Source: Paraburkholderia translucens | Lineage (GTDB): Bacteria; Pseudomonadota; Gammaproteobacteria; Burkholderiales; Burkholderiaceae | Assembly: GCF_020881035.1 (NCBI RefSeq) | Contig: NZ_JAJITC010000001.1 | Span: forward strand, 372,001-436,000 | Direction of reading: 5' to 3' | DNA: 64,000 nucleotides | Part shown: positions 1-8,426 of the stretch, in pieces | Numbering within the stretch: the first letter of the stretch is position 1 | Layout: each line of letters opens with the position of its first letter | Position numbers and translations under genes: made by a program | Notes under the pieces: model-generated | What the model saw: only the letters and a program-made list of their open reading frames with translations | Databases searched by the model: none | Told to the model about the DNA's origin: nothing

Positions 1-306
1 GAAGCGAAACGGGCCGCGCGCCGGACGTTGCTGTATGAATGCCACTGGACCGCACAGCTATTGGGTCACGGGTCCGCAATTCCGCCGGAAGAGATCGTTC
101 CCGCCCTGCTGAGCGAGTCCGTCCCCGAACTGGAAAAGGCAGTGGCCGGCTTGCAAAGCGAACCGCGGCTGCACGAGACGCTGGCGCAGTGTCGCGCAAC
201 CGCGCATCGGCTTGTCAACGAGCTTCGCGCGGCGGGTCACCCTCTTCCCGAGATCGACGACAAGCTCCGCATTCTGGATGGTGCGCCCGGGAAGTTACCG
301 GACTGA
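1..306 (+). CDS. Hypothetical protein, 5' end outside window
   Basis: The reading frame is open from base 1 to the TGA at 304-306, so this is most likely the C-terminal part of a longer gene; a TTG at 28 could serve as an internal start but has no convincing Shine-Dalgarno sequence before it. The visible product (about 100 residues) is acidic and predicted mostly helical, without membrane segments, cysteine pairs or a motif I recognise. It lies 60 bp upstream of another small unrecognised gene on the same strand, so the two may be cotranscribed. Function unknown. Confidence 0.5.
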   Translation, partial: EAKRAARRTLLYECHWTAQLLGHGSAIPPEEIVPALLSESVPELEKAVAGLQSEPRLHETLAQCRATAHRLVNELRAAGHPLPEIDDKLRILDGAPGKLPD

Positions 307-366
307 TCATCTTCGCGGTGTCCCAGGTCTTGTCACCTTTGCCTTGCACGACTACAAAGGCCACTT

Positions 367-696
367 ATGAATTCATCCTCTCGCGATCCTCTCGATCCTG
401 CCGCAGCGGCGGCGTCGACGCTGTCAGAATATCTGGAGCTTTCGCTAGACCAGGGAAAGAGCCTGATTCTGGTTCGCTCTCAAGGCGGAAAGAGCGATGT
501 CTACCTCGGTGAGCCCGGCGAGCCGGATGCAGGCTTGACAAGCTGCGCGGCAATTCAGAACGCGGTGGTCCACGCGATCCTGGAGTCCACGCGGTCGGGA
601 ATGAACGAACTGGTCATTGACGGACAGACCTACCGTTTCGTTCGGACCTTCGCACAAGTTGCCGAGCACGGCGCCATCGTTTTTACGCCTGCGTAG
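367..696 (+). CDS. Small hypothetical protein (109 aa)
   Basis: ATG at 367 preceded by an AAAGG sequence at a plausible distance. The product is a soluble 109-residue protein with an Ala/Ser-rich N-terminus, then an alternating pattern (SLILVRSQGGKSDVYLG, and later ELVIDGQTYRFVRTF) that suggests a small mixed alpha/beta fold. No signal peptide or transmembrane segment. I do not recognise the family. It follows the partial gene at the window edge and ends 16 bp before the convergent GntR gene, so it is the last gene of its transcription unit. Confidence 0.5.
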   Translation: MNSSSRDPLDPAAAAASTLSEYLELSLDQGKSLILVRSQGGKSDVYLGEPGEPDAGLTSCAAIQNAVVHAILESTRSGMNELVIDGQTYRFVRTFAQVAEHGAIVFTPA

Positions 697-712
697 ACAG
701 CCGGAACATGAG

Positions 713-1441
713 TCAACGCCAGGCCTGCGTGAACTCACCGATCACGCGCGCAAGATGCGCCTGCATCGCCGTGCGCGCAGCGCTCGCATCGCGGGTCATG
801 ATCGCCGCAAAGATGCGCTGATGGTCGTTCTGCGAAGCCGCCCGCAACGCGGGGGTATGGAAGTGCTCCTCGATCTTTTTCCACAGCGGGTCGGCGCGGG
901 AGTTGTCCCACATCGCTGTCACTACGAGCACGAGCATTTCGTTTCCCGTCGCGCGTGCAATCGCCAGATGAAAATCTCGGTCGGCGGCCTCGTTCGCGGC
1001 CTTGTCGTCCATGTTTTCGCACATCGCGCGCAACGCGCCGAAGAGCCGGTCGAGGTCCGAATCCTTGCGTTCGGCAGCGGCGAGCGCCGCGATCCCGCTT
1101 TCGATGACCGAGCGCGCGCGCAGCGTCTCGATCGGGCCCGGTCCGCGCGGCAGTTTGAACATGGCGGCGCTCGCCTGCGCTGCTTGGGCCACATAGATGC
1201 CAGACCCGACACGGACCTCAACCACGCCCTGCACTTCAAGCGCGATGATCGCCTCCCTGACCTGCGTGCGGCTCACGCCAAAACGCTCGGCGAGCGTGCG
1301 CTCGGAAGGCAGGCGCGCACCCGGCCCGACGTCGCCGGCCGCGATTAGCTTGTGGATCTGTTTCGCGAGCCCGACGTAGGAACGGTCGGTCGTGTCCGCA
1401 TCGGCGGCGCGGCCGGCTAACGTGTGCGAAAGATCGGTCAT
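713..1441 (-). CDS. GntR family regulator, FadR/FCD subfamily
   Basis: A 242-residue transcriptional regulator. The N-terminal winged helix (roughly residues 20-90) contains the GntR signature PGARLPSERTLAERFGVSRTQVREAI, and the C-terminal part is an all-helical FCD ligand-binding domain with FHLAIARATGN and a conserved DHQRIFAAI stretch carrying metal/ligand-binding histidines. The start at 1441 (MTDLSHTL) was chosen because it gives the usual family length; the frame extends upstream without family similarity. It is divergent from the sugar ABC transporter at 1855-6541, and three TGGT-N2-ACCA-like sites lie in the shared intergenic region, so it is inferred to repress that operon and itself, with the transported sugar or a catabolite as inducer. 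Confidence 0.88.
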   Translation of the reverse strand: MTDLSHTLAGRAADADTTDRSYVGLAKQIHKLIAAGDVGPGARLPSERTLAERFGVSRTQVREAIIALEVQGVVEVRVGSGIYVAQAAQASAAMFKLPRGPGPIETLRARSVIESGIAALAAAERKDSDLDRLFGALRAMCENMDDKAANEAADRDFHLAIARATGNEMLVLVVTAMWDNSRADPLWKKIEEHFHTPALRAASQNDHQRIFAAIMTRDASAARTAMQAHLARVIGEFTQAWR

Positions 1442-1498
1442 CGAGGATTCCCGAAAGCGTCGAAGCCGCCCCGGAGCGGCGCCTCGAGTTCGCCAGAA

Positions 1499-1642
1499 TG
1501 GTACACCACTTGCCAGGTCACGCCGCCCCGCTCCGGCGCCGCCCGTCTTTCGCCATCGAGCCGGCACGGCCGGGGTTTCAGCCCGCTCGCGGCCGCCCGT
1601 GACGCCGTGGTAAACCACTATCGCGCACACATTGGTATGCCA
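1499..1642. promoter_or_regulatory. Cluster of three GntR/FadR-type operators
   Basis: Within the 413-bp divergent region 1442-1854 there are three related 10-bp sites: TGGTACACCA at 1499-1508, TGGTAAACCA at 1608-1617 and TGGTATGCCA at 1633-1642. The first two are perfect TGGT-N2-ACCA palindromes and the third has one mismatch. FadR-subfamily regulators typically bind TGGT-spaced-ACCA palindromes, and a gene of that subfamily begins at 1441. The first site sits just upstream of the regulator start, the other two 25 bp apart nearer the transporter. The rest of this intergenic region holds no gene I can support. Confidence 0.6.
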
Positions 1643-1854
1643 GTACTGTCAGACGTGAAGACGTTCGCACAGGCGCTTGCTTTGGCTTGCGGGCGGCGCC
1701 TTTGAAGAAGTCATTCCACTGCTTCGGCGAGTCCGAGCCAGTCCCGCTGCAGCACATTCCGCAAGATTCCCTGCTTCACGCACAGATCTCGGTGATCCAC
1801 CACCGCCATGTGCGCCGGCAATCGGTGAGTTCAATCCAACAAAAAGGAGACGAC

Positions 1855-2982
1855 ATGCTTTCAGGAATCCAGATGCTTCGAGCGGCGGCGGCCACGGCAT
1901 TGGCGCTGTGCGCAAGCGCGGCTTTCGCGCAGGTTTCGATCGTTTCCGGGCCGTCCAGCGATCCCAAATGCATGGTCCCCTGGAAGAGCGACACGAAGTT
2001 CATCAAGTATCCGAAGAAGAACGGGCCCTACCGGATCGCGCTCGTGAACGGCTACATCGCGAACACCTGGCGTATCCAGATGATCAAGACGGCCAAGGCT
2101 TATACGGCTCAACCGGCCATCGCCGCCAAGCTCAAGGAATTCAAGGTCGTCTCGACCGGCGAGGACGTGCCGGCGCAGATCTCGGCCGTCAACAACTTCA
2201 TCGACGCAGGCTATGACGCGGTCATCGTCGACGCGCAAAACCCCGCCTCGTTCGGCCCCGCGATCCGCCGCGCGAAGAAGGCCGGCGTCGTGCTGATCGC
2301 GTTCGACAACATCCTCGACAGCGAAGACGCGATCAACGTCAACGTCGACCAGTACGGGCTCGGCGTGCTGTGGGCCAAGTGGCTCGCGAACCACCTGTCG
2401 AACGGCGGCAAGGTGCTCGAGGTTCGCGGGGTGGCGGGCACGTCGGTCGACACTGACCGTCACAACGGTTTCATGAAAACGCTGGACGACACCGGCAAGA
2501 AGTGGAACGTCGTCCAGGTCTACGGCAAATGGGACGACGGGGTCGCGCAAAAGGCCACCGCCGACGCGATTGCCGTGCAGGGCCATTTCGACGGAATTTC
2601 GGCGCAAGGCGGCGACACCGGAGTCGTGCGCGCGATGATCGATGCGAAACATCCGTTCGTGCCGTTCGGCGGCGAGACGGAGAACGGCTTTCGCAAGTTC
2701 TGCGCGCAGTATGGGAGCCAAGGCCTGAAGTGCACCTCGGCGGGCACCGGTCCCGCGCAGGTGGCCGTCGCGATCAAGACGGCGCTTGCCGCGCTGGACG
2801 GCGAGACGATCCCGGTTTCGATCAAGCTGCCGCTCGACGTCACCGACGATTCGATGCTGAAGGCAGGCGTCAACTATTTCCCGAACGACTCCGACAACTT
2901 CTTCGTCGGCAACTCGTTTCCGACTTGCGGCATCAATTTCTCTGCGCAGGAAATCATGAAGCAGAGCCAGGGCAACCAGTGA
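1855..2982 (+). CDS. Periplasmic sugar-binding protein of ABC transporter
   Basis: A 375-residue solute-binding protein of the RbsB/Peripla_BP_4 type. It starts at ATG 1855, six bases after an AAGGAG, and has a classic Sec signal peptide (hydrophobic AAAATALALCASAAFA, cleavage near residue 25). The mature part shows the periplasmic-binding-protein fold with strand-turn patterns such as YRIALVNGYIANTWRIQM, GYDAVIVDAQNP and VLIAFDN, and a hinge region followed by GKVLEVRGVAGTSVDTDR. It is the first gene of a four-gene operon with a two-domain ATPase and two permeases, so it captures the substrate in the periplasm. The sugar cannot be read from sequence. It is longer than E. coli RbsB, with an extra N-terminal segment containing a cysteine (KCMVPW). 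Confidence 0.88.
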   Translation: MLSGIQMLRAAAATALALCASAAFAQVSIVSGPSSDPKCMVPWKSDTKFIKYPKKNGPYRIALVNGYIANTWRIQMIKTAKAYTAQPAIAAKLKEFKVVSTGEDVPAQISAVNNFIDAGYDAVIVDAQNPASFGPAIRRAKKAGVVLIAFDNILDSEDAINVNVDQYGLGVLWAKWLANHLSNGGKVLEVRGVAGTSVDTDRHNGFMKTLDDTGKKWNVVQVYGKWDDGVAQKATADAIAVQGHFDGISAQGGDTGVVRAMIDAKHPFVPFGGETENGFRKFCAQYGSQGLKCTSAGTGPAQVAVAIKTALAALDGETIPVSIKLPLDVTDDSMLKAGVNYFPNDSDNFFVGNSFPTCGINFSAQEIMKQSQGNQ

Positions 2983-3018
2983 CCGGACGATGGCCGGCGC
3001 TGTGACCGGAGACAAAGC

Positions 3019-4581
3019 ATGCTGCAGGATGCAGAGCAGCCGTTCTTTCAGATGTCCGGCGTGTCCAAGAGCTTCGGCGGCGCGGTTGCGCTGGATCACG
3101 CCGAGCTCACGGTGCGCCGGGGCCGCATTCACGCGATCCTCGGCGAGAACGGCGCGGGCAAGTCCACGTTACTGAAGGTGATGTCGGGCGTCGTGCAGCC
3201 GGACGAGGGCACGATGCACTTCGATGGGCGGGAAGTGTCGTTCGCGTCGCCGGCCGAAGCGAACGCGGCCGGCATCGTCTGCGTGTATCAGGAACTGTCG
3301 CTGATTCCCGACTTGAGCGTGGCGGACAACATCTTCGCTTCGAATCCGCCGCGCCGTTTCGGAATGATCGACCGGCGGGCCCAGCGCCGTCAGGCCGAGG
3401 AGGCGCTCGCGCGAGCGGGCGCCGCCGACATCAATCCGCTCGCGAAAGTCCGCGACCTGCCGCTGTCGCGCCAGCAGATGGTCGAACTCGCGAAGGGGCT
3501 GGCACACGCGCCGCGCATTCTGATTCTCGACGAAGCCACGTCGGCGCTGACCGCCGCCGACGTCGCGCGCGTGATCGAGGTGCTCAAGCGCCTGCGCGAA
3601 GAGGGGCTCGCGCTGCTGTTCATTTCGCACCGCATGCACGAAGTGAAAGCGCTCGCGGACGAATGCACGGTCTACCGCAACGGTCGTCATGTGATGAGCT
3701 TCGAGGCTGGCACGCGCTCCGACAATGAGGTCGTCGAAATGATGATCGGCCGGAAGTACCAGCATGCTTTTCCAGCCAAACCCGCTGCCAGGCCCGCGCA
3801 CGGCCCCCCGGCTGCACCGGTTCTCGCCTGTCACGATCTCGCGTGGAGCGACACGCTGCGGGGCATCAGCTTTTCGTTGCAGCCCGGTGAAATCCTCGGG
3901 CTGGGCGGCCTCGACGGACAAGGCCAGCGCGAACTGCTGCTCGCGCTGTTCGGTGTGTTGCGCGGTTGCGCGGGCAAGATCGAGATCGACGGCAAAGCCG
4001 TGTCGATCGGCAGCCCGACGGCCGCGCGCGCCAACGGAATCGGCATGGCGCTGATACCGGAGGACCGCAAGACCGAAGGCTTGATGCTGCCGATGTCGCT
4101 ACGCGAGAATCTGTCGTTCGCCGCGCTCGATCGCATGTCCACCGCCGGCGTCATCGATCGCGACCGCCAGCAGTCGCTCGTCGACCGGATGATGGAACTG
4201 CTGGCGATCAAGTCATTCAGCCTCGACGCGCCCGTGGGCTCGCTTTCGGGCGGCAACCAGCAGAAGGTGGTCATTGCGAAGTGGCTGATCCGGCAGCCAA
4301 GGATCCTGCTGCTCAGCGACCCGACGCGCGGTATCGACGTCGGCACCAAGCAGGAGCTTTATCAACTGCTCAGGCGCCTCGCCGATGAAGGCGCCGCGGT
4401 TCTATTCTATTCGACCGACTATGACGAGCTGATCGGCTGCTGCGACCGCGTGCTCGTGCTGTACGAAGGCAGGATCAAGAAGGAACTCGTCGGCTCGGCG
4501 ATCACCGAGCAGAACCTGATTGCCAGTGCTCTGGACCTGCCCGTCGGACAGGTTTCGCCTTCCACGGGAGTCGCGCTATGA
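3019..4581 (+). CDS. Sugar ABC transporter ATP-binding protein (RbsA/XylG type)
   Basis: A 520-residue protein with two tandem nucleotide-binding domains, as in RbsA, MglA and XylG. Domain 1 has a good Walker A (GENGAGKST, residues 42-50), Walker B (ILILDEATSAL) and a degenerate signature (LSRQQ). Domain 2 begins near residue 265, with a degenerate Walker A (GGLDGQGQRE, no lysine), a good signature LSGGNQQK, and an altered Walker B reading LLLSDPTRG where the family usually has LDEPTRG. It energises uptake from the cytoplasmic face. ATG at 3019 follows GGAGAC; the stop overlaps the next gene start by four bases (ATGA), showing translational coupling. Confidence 0.92.
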   Translation: MLQDAEQPFFQMSGVSKSFGGAVALDHAELTVRRGRIHAILGENGAGKSTLLKVMSGVVQPDEGTMHFDGREVSFASPAEANAAGIVCVYQELSLIPDLSVADNIFASNPPRRFGMIDRRAQRRQAEEALARAGAADINPLAKVRDLPLSRQQMVELAKGLAHAPRILILDEATSALTAADVARVIEVLKRLREEGLALLFISHRMHEVKALADECTVYRNGRHVMSFEAGTRSDNEVVEMMIGRKYQHAFPAKPAARPAHGPPAAPVLACHDLAWSDTLRGISFSLQPGEILGLGGLDGQGQRELLLALFGVLRGCAGKIEIDGKAVSIGSPTAARANGIGMALIPEDRKTEGLMLPMSLRENLSFAALDRMSTAGVIDRDRQQSLVDRMMELLAIKSFSLDAPVGSLSGGNQQKVVIAKWLIRQPRILLLSDPTRGIDVGTKQELYQLLRRLADEGAAVLFYSTDYDELIGCCDRVLVLYEGRIKKELVGSAITEQNLIASALDLPVGQVSPSTGVAL

Positions 4582-5558
4582 GCGGGCTGCGTTACTGGTA
4601 TGCGGAGAATCGCGGAGCGGTGTTCGCGTTCGGCCTGTTCGTGCTGATGTTCGCGATCTATCTCGTCAACTATCCGTCGGCGTTGTCGTCCAACGTGTTC
4701 CAGACGGCAGCGAACAAAGCGGTACTGCTCGCGCTCGTCTCGATGGCGCAGGCGCTCGTCGTGCTGACGGCCGGCATCGACCTGTCGATCGGCATGACGC
4801 TGGTGCTGACGAACTGCCTCGGATCGTGGGTCGTCACGGGCGGCTCGCTGCACAGCGCGCTCGGCATCGCCGCTGTGCTCGCGGTGGGCGCGCTGTGCGG
4901 CGCGCTGAACGGCGTGATCATCATTTTCGGCCGGCTGCAGCCGATCGTGACCACGATCGCGACGGGCGCCGTCTACTACGGACTCGCGCTGCTGCTGCGC
5001 CCCGTGCCCGGCGGATCGATCAACGAGGATCTCGCCGACGCACTGACGGGCAAAGTCGCCGGTGTCCTGCCGGCGAGCTTGCTGATTCTGCTCGCGGCGA
5101 TCGCGATCATCTGGATTCCTTTCAAACGCTCGGCGCTCGGGCGGGCGGCGTACGCGACCGGATCGTCCGAGCCCGCGGCTTTCCTGTCCGGCATGCCGAT
5201 CCGCCGCGCGAAGTTCGCGAGCTATACGCTGGCCGGCCTGCTCGCCGCCGTCGGCGGCCTGTTTCTGACGTTCTTCACGGACACCGGCGAAGCGAGCCTC
5301 GGCAGCGCGAACTCGTACACGCTGTTTTCGATCGCCGCGGTCGTGATCGGCGGCGTGTCGCTGCTCGGCGGCAAGGGCAGCGCGATCGGCGCGGTCTTCG
5401 GCGCATTCGCGTTCCGCTCCATCGGCGATCTGCTGTTCGTGTTCAACGTCGATGCGCTGTGGCAGCCGCTGTTCCAGGGCGTGATTCTTCTGCTTGCCGT
5501 CGCGATCGGCGCGGCCGGATTGTTCAGGGTGCGCAACCGTCTGGAGTGGTTTCAATGA
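4578..5558 (+). CDS. Sugar ABC transporter permease 1
   Basis: A 326-residue inner-membrane permease of the BPD_transp_2 (RbsC/AraH) family. About eight to ten hydrophobic segments are visible, with the family motifs GIDLSIG (residue 70 region) and the conserved cytoplasmic loop GRAAYATGSSEPAAFLSG, which couples to the ATPase. Later VIGGVSLLGGKGS is the typical C-terminal loop. It overlaps the ATPase gene by four bases and the second permease by four bases. The two permeases probably form a heterodimer, since each is a single-copy RbsC-like subunit. Confidence 0.9.
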   Translation: MSGLRYWYAENRGAVFAFGLFVLMFAIYLVNYPSALSSNVFQTAANKAVLLALVSMAQALVVLTAGIDLSIGMTLVLTNCLGSWVVTGGSLHSALGIAAVLAVGALCGALNGVIIIFGRLQPIVTTIATGAVYYGLALLLRPVPGGSINEDLADALTGKVAGVLPASLLILLAAIAIIWIPFKRSALGRAAYATGSSEPAAFLSGMPIRRAKFASYTLAGLLAAVGGLFLTFFTDTGEASLGSANSYTLFSIAAVVIGGVSLLGGKGSAIGAVFGAFAFRSIGDLLFVFNVDALWQPLFQGVILLLAVAIGAAGLFRVRNRLEWFQ

Positions 5559-6541
5559 GCCACCTCTCCGCAAGCGGCCGGACCACGTTCGTGTCGAGAC
5601 TCACGCGCAGGATCGACAAACCGATCGCGATCGCGTTCGCGTGCATCGTCGCGCTGCTGCTCGTCGGCGGGATGTTTTCGCGCAACTTCACGTCGCCGGA
5701 ATACATCCTGCTGCAACTGAAAGTCGGCGCATTCCTCGGCATCATTGCAACCGGCCTGATGATGGTGATTCTGCTCGGCCACATCGACCTGTCGCTGCCG
5801 TGGACGATCACCGTCGGCGCGATGATGGCGTGCGCGGTCGCGGGGCACGGCGAACTCGGGCGCATCCTCGCGATTCCGGTCGGGATCGGTTGCGGCGTGC
5901 TGATCGGCCTGGTCAACGGCACGCTCGTCGCGCTGCTGCGCATCCCGTCGATGATCGCGACGCTCGCGACCAATGCGGTCGCGCAGGGCCTCATGATCGT
6001 CTATACCGGAGGATCGTCGCCGCAGGACTCCGCGCCCGAGGTGATGCGCTGGCTCGCGGCGGGCTGGCTCGTACCGGGCGTGCCGAACGCCGTCGCGCTG
6101 TGGGTGGTGATCGGCGGCGCTACGATACTCCTGCTGTCGCGCACGACTTTCGGCCGCACGCTGTACGCGATCGGCAACACCGAACGCGCGGCGTATCTTT
6201 CCGGCATCAATACGCGACTCGTCACTGTGGCCGCGTTTGCCGTTTGCAGCGCGTTCGCCGCGTTCGGCGGCGTATTGCTCGCGGGCTATGCGTCGAAAGC
6301 GGCGCAGTCGATGGGCGATGCCTACCTGTTGCCGGCGATCGCGGCAGTCGTACTCGGCGGCACGTCGATTCTGGGCGGACGGGGTTCGTACCTCGGCACC
6401 GTCGCCGGCGCGATCCTCATCACGCTGCTGCAGTCGATCCTCTCGGTCGCGCAGATGCCGGAGGCGGGGCGTCAGATCATCTACGGCGTGGTGATCGCGG
6501 CGATGCTGCTGCTGTATGGGCGCAGCAAGCGGGAGACGTAG
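5555..6541 (+). CDS. Sugar ABC transporter permease 2
   Basis: A 328-residue RbsC/AraH-type permease starting at ATG 5555, inside the stop of permease 1 (ATGA overlap). It carries the motifs GHIDLSLPW, GRTLYAIGNTERAAYLSG (coupling loop) and VLGGTSILGGRGS, with multiple membrane-spanning segments from about residue 25 to 325. Together with permease 1 it forms the membrane channel of the transporter. The operon therefore contains binding protein, ATPase and two non-identical permeases, an arrangement seen in several carbohydrate uptake loci. The frame is open far upstream of 5555 but that part is a shadow of the preceding genes. Confidence 0.9.
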   Translation: MSHLSASGRTTFVSRLTRRIDKPIAIAFACIVALLLVGGMFSRNFTSPEYILLQLKVGAFLGIIATGLMMVILLGHIDLSLPWTITVGAMMACAVAGHGELGRILAIPVGIGCGVLIGLVNGTLVALLRIPSMIATLATNAVAQGLMIVYTGGSSPQDSAPEVMRWLAAGWLVPGVPNAVALWVVIGGATILLLSRTTFGRTLYAIGNTERAAYLSGINTRLVTVAAFAVCSAFAAFGGVLLAGYASKAAQSMGDAYLLPAIAAVVLGGTSILGGRGSYLGTVAGAILITLLQSILSVAQMPEAGRQIIYGVVIAAMLLLYGRSKRET

Positions 6542-6571
6542 GTTTCGAGGCCGCCCGTTCGGAGTGGATCG

Positions 6572-7342
6572 TTGAAACGGATACTGATCATCGGCATAGG
6601 CGCGGGAAACCCCGAGTACGTGACCATTCAGGCGGTCAATGCGCTCAATCAGGCCGACGTCTTTTTCGTCATGGACAAAGGCCCGCCGAAACACAAGCTC
6701 GTTGCATTGCGCACGGAAATCATCGAGCGTTATGTGAAGGACCGGGCCTACCGGATCGTGCAGACCTCCAGTCCCGAACGCAAACGCGACGAGCTGAATT
6801 ACGTTGCGGCCGTGCGCGAACTCAATGAGGAAAAGCAGCGGGTCTTCGAGCGTCTGATTGGGCAAGAGCTGTCAGACGGCGAATGCGGCGCTTTTCTCGT
6901 GTGGGGCGATCCCTCGCTCTACGACAGCACGACGCGGATCATCGGTGCGATCTCGCGCAGCGGCCGCCACGAGTTCGAGTACGAGGTCATTCCGGGAATC
7001 AGCAGCGTCCAGGCGCTTGCCGCGAAACACCGGATTGCGTTGAACGAGATCGGCCAGTCGATCGGGATCACGAACGGACGGCGCCTCGCGGAGGGCTTCC
7101 CCCACGATGTGGATAGCGTCGTCGTCATGCTCGATGCGCAGAACGCATTCCGGCAGGTCTGCAACGAGGATCTCGACATTTACTGGGGCGCGTATGTCGG
7201 CACGCCGGACGAAATCCTCGTGGCGGGCAAACTGTGTGACGTGGTGGATGAAATCGAGCGTATCCGCGCCGATGCGCGCGAGCGGCATGGCTGGATCATG
7301 GATACGTATCTGCTCAAACGACGGCGCAAAGCGCAACAATAG
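6572..7342 (+). CDS. cobF: Precorrin-6A synthase (deacetylating), CobF
   Basis: A 256-residue SAM-dependent methyltransferase of the tetrapyrrole family, recognised as CobF: it methylates C-1 of precorrin-5 and removes the extruded acetyl group to give precorrin-6A in aerobic cobalamin synthesis. Diagnostic stretches are the N-terminal ILIIGIGAGNPE (SAM-binding), GECGAFLVWGDPSLYDS, VIPGISSVQALAAKHRI, IYWGAYVGTPDEIL and the C-terminal GWIMDTYLL. The start is TTG at 6572, preceded by GGAG at 6561-6564 with seven bases between. It lies only 30 bp after the ABC transporter operon and may be read through from it, although no functional link is obvious. No other cob gene is in the window. Confidence 0.9.
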   Translation: MKRILIIGIGAGNPEYVTIQAVNALNQADVFFVMDKGPPKHKLVALRTEIIERYVKDRAYRIVQTSSPERKRDELNYVAAVRELNEEKQRVFERLIGQELSDGECGAFLVWGDPSLYDSTTRIIGAISRSGRHEFEYEVIPGISSVQALAAKHRIALNEIGQSIGITNGRRLAEGFPHDVDSVVVMLDAQNAFRQVCNEDLDIYWGAYVGTPDEILVAGKLCDVVDEIERIRADARERHGWIMDTYLLKRRRKAQQ

Positions 7343-7401
7343 TCCTCGCGCCCGCCGGTGCACGCTGAGCGAGCGCCGGCTCGGCACGTCGATGCGGCGA
7401 C

Positions 7402-8073
7402 TCAGGCCGGCAAGCCTACCGGGATGAGATAGACGACGGTCTGGGCGGCAGGCAGGGCAAGCGTGCGTGCCGCCGGCGGTCCGTCGACGGCGGCAACGGG
7501 CACGGCCGCAAGCCCGAGAACGGTGGCCTGAAGCAGTATGTTCTGGGCCGCGTGCCCGACCTCGTGGTCGGTATACGGCCTGGCTCTCGCGCCGTACCGC
7601 TCGGAGAGCCGGCCCGCATCGGCGGCGATCACGATGAGGGCCGGAGCCGACCCGACAGACTCTTGCCCGACTGCGAGGGCCTGCAGTTTCGGACGCAGGT
7701 CGGGCGAGTCGCGCGTCTCGGCTCTGTGACCTTGAGGCAGGTAGTGCATGACCTGCGCCGGGGTCACCACGTAAAGTTCGAGCGGGTACAAAGCACCGGC
7801 CGACGGAGCCGCGCGAAAGCGGCCGGTGCCGGTGATGCCCTGCCCGGCCCACAACAACTGGCCGATGGTATCGACAGGCAGCGGGTCCGGCGCGAACCTG
7901 CGCACCGACCTGCGCCGCTCGATGGCTTCCTCCAGCGAGACCGAGCCGGAGAGCTTGGGCTTCGGCAACTCGGTCTCGTGGGTGAATTGCGCAGGGCTCG
8001 CCTGCGCGAGGCTCGCGGTTCCTTCGGCGATCGCGCCTGCGGCCAGCGCAACCAGCAGTTCACGGCGTTTCAT
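7402..8073 (-). CDS. SagB/ThcOx family nitroreductase-like dehydrogenase
   Basis: A 223-residue FMN-dependent oxidoreductase of the SagB/ThcOx branch of the nitroreductase family. The N-terminus MKRRELLVALAAGA followed by ASLAQA looks like a twin-arginine export signal, so the enzyme is probably periplasmic. The core begins with SLEEAIERRRSVRRFAPDPL (the FMN phosphate-binding arginine cluster), then QLLWAGQGITG, APSAGALYPLELYVV and VGHAAQNILLQATVLGL, all standard for the family. It is a stand-alone enzyme with no cyclodehydratase or peptide-precursor gene nearby, so it is unlikely to make a thiazole/oxazole peptide. It converges on cobF, with a 59-bp gap. Substrate unknown. Confidence 0.82.
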   Translation of the reverse strand: MKRRELLVALAAGAIAEGTASLAQASPAQFTHETELPKPKLSGSVSLEEAIERRRSVRRFAPDPLPVDTIGQLLWAGQGITGTGRFRAAPSAGALYPLELYVVTPAQVMHYLPQGHRAETRDSPDLRPKLQALAVGQESVGSAPALIVIAADAGRLSERYGARARPYTDHEVGHAAQNILLQATVLGLAAVPVAAVDGPPAARTLALPAAQTVVYLIPVGLPA

Positions 8074-8426
8074 TGGGCACCTCCAGTGTCACGTCACGGA
8101 ACAACCACCAACGCGGCTAGCCGACGGGACCCGCGACCGGCGTGCGCCGCTATGGTGATACGCACGGCGCGTCACTGTCCATCTGATCCGCAGTCCTGCG
8201 TGATCCGCCGCCGTGCGGCAACGCTTCGCACAGTACTCCGGCGTCGAAGGCACAATGCTTGCGGTCGTACCGTCGTCTCTGCTGCCGAGCATTGACATAC
8301 ATCATCCCTGGCCGGCTCGCTCAAATATATGATGCCGGTCGCGGCGATGCCACCCGTCGCGAGATTCACCCGCAGCGGGCAGCCGGTCGCATAGGGTTGC
8401 CATGCGCAACCGACAGGAGACCTATC
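8074..8426. other. Intergenic region without supported gene
   Basis: This 353-bp stretch separates the SagB-type gene from the amidotransferase remnant on the opposite strand. All reading frames here show composition unlike the neighbours and no family motif. It presumably holds divergent promoters, but I see no convincing -35/-10 pair. An AGGAGA at 8415-8420 acts as ribosome-binding site for the remnant that follows. Confidence 0.4.

Noticed and set aside
1861..3132. Long open frame on the minus strand opposite the sugar-binding protein gene
   Set aside because: It is the GC-rich shadow of the real gene; the protein is Arg/Asp/His-rich without any family motif, and the plus-strand gene has a signal peptide and operon context.
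4520..5554. Upstream extension of permease 2
   Set aside because: The extra frame lies inside the ATPase end and permease 1 and has no membrane segments or motifs. The real start is at 5555 in an ATGA overlap.
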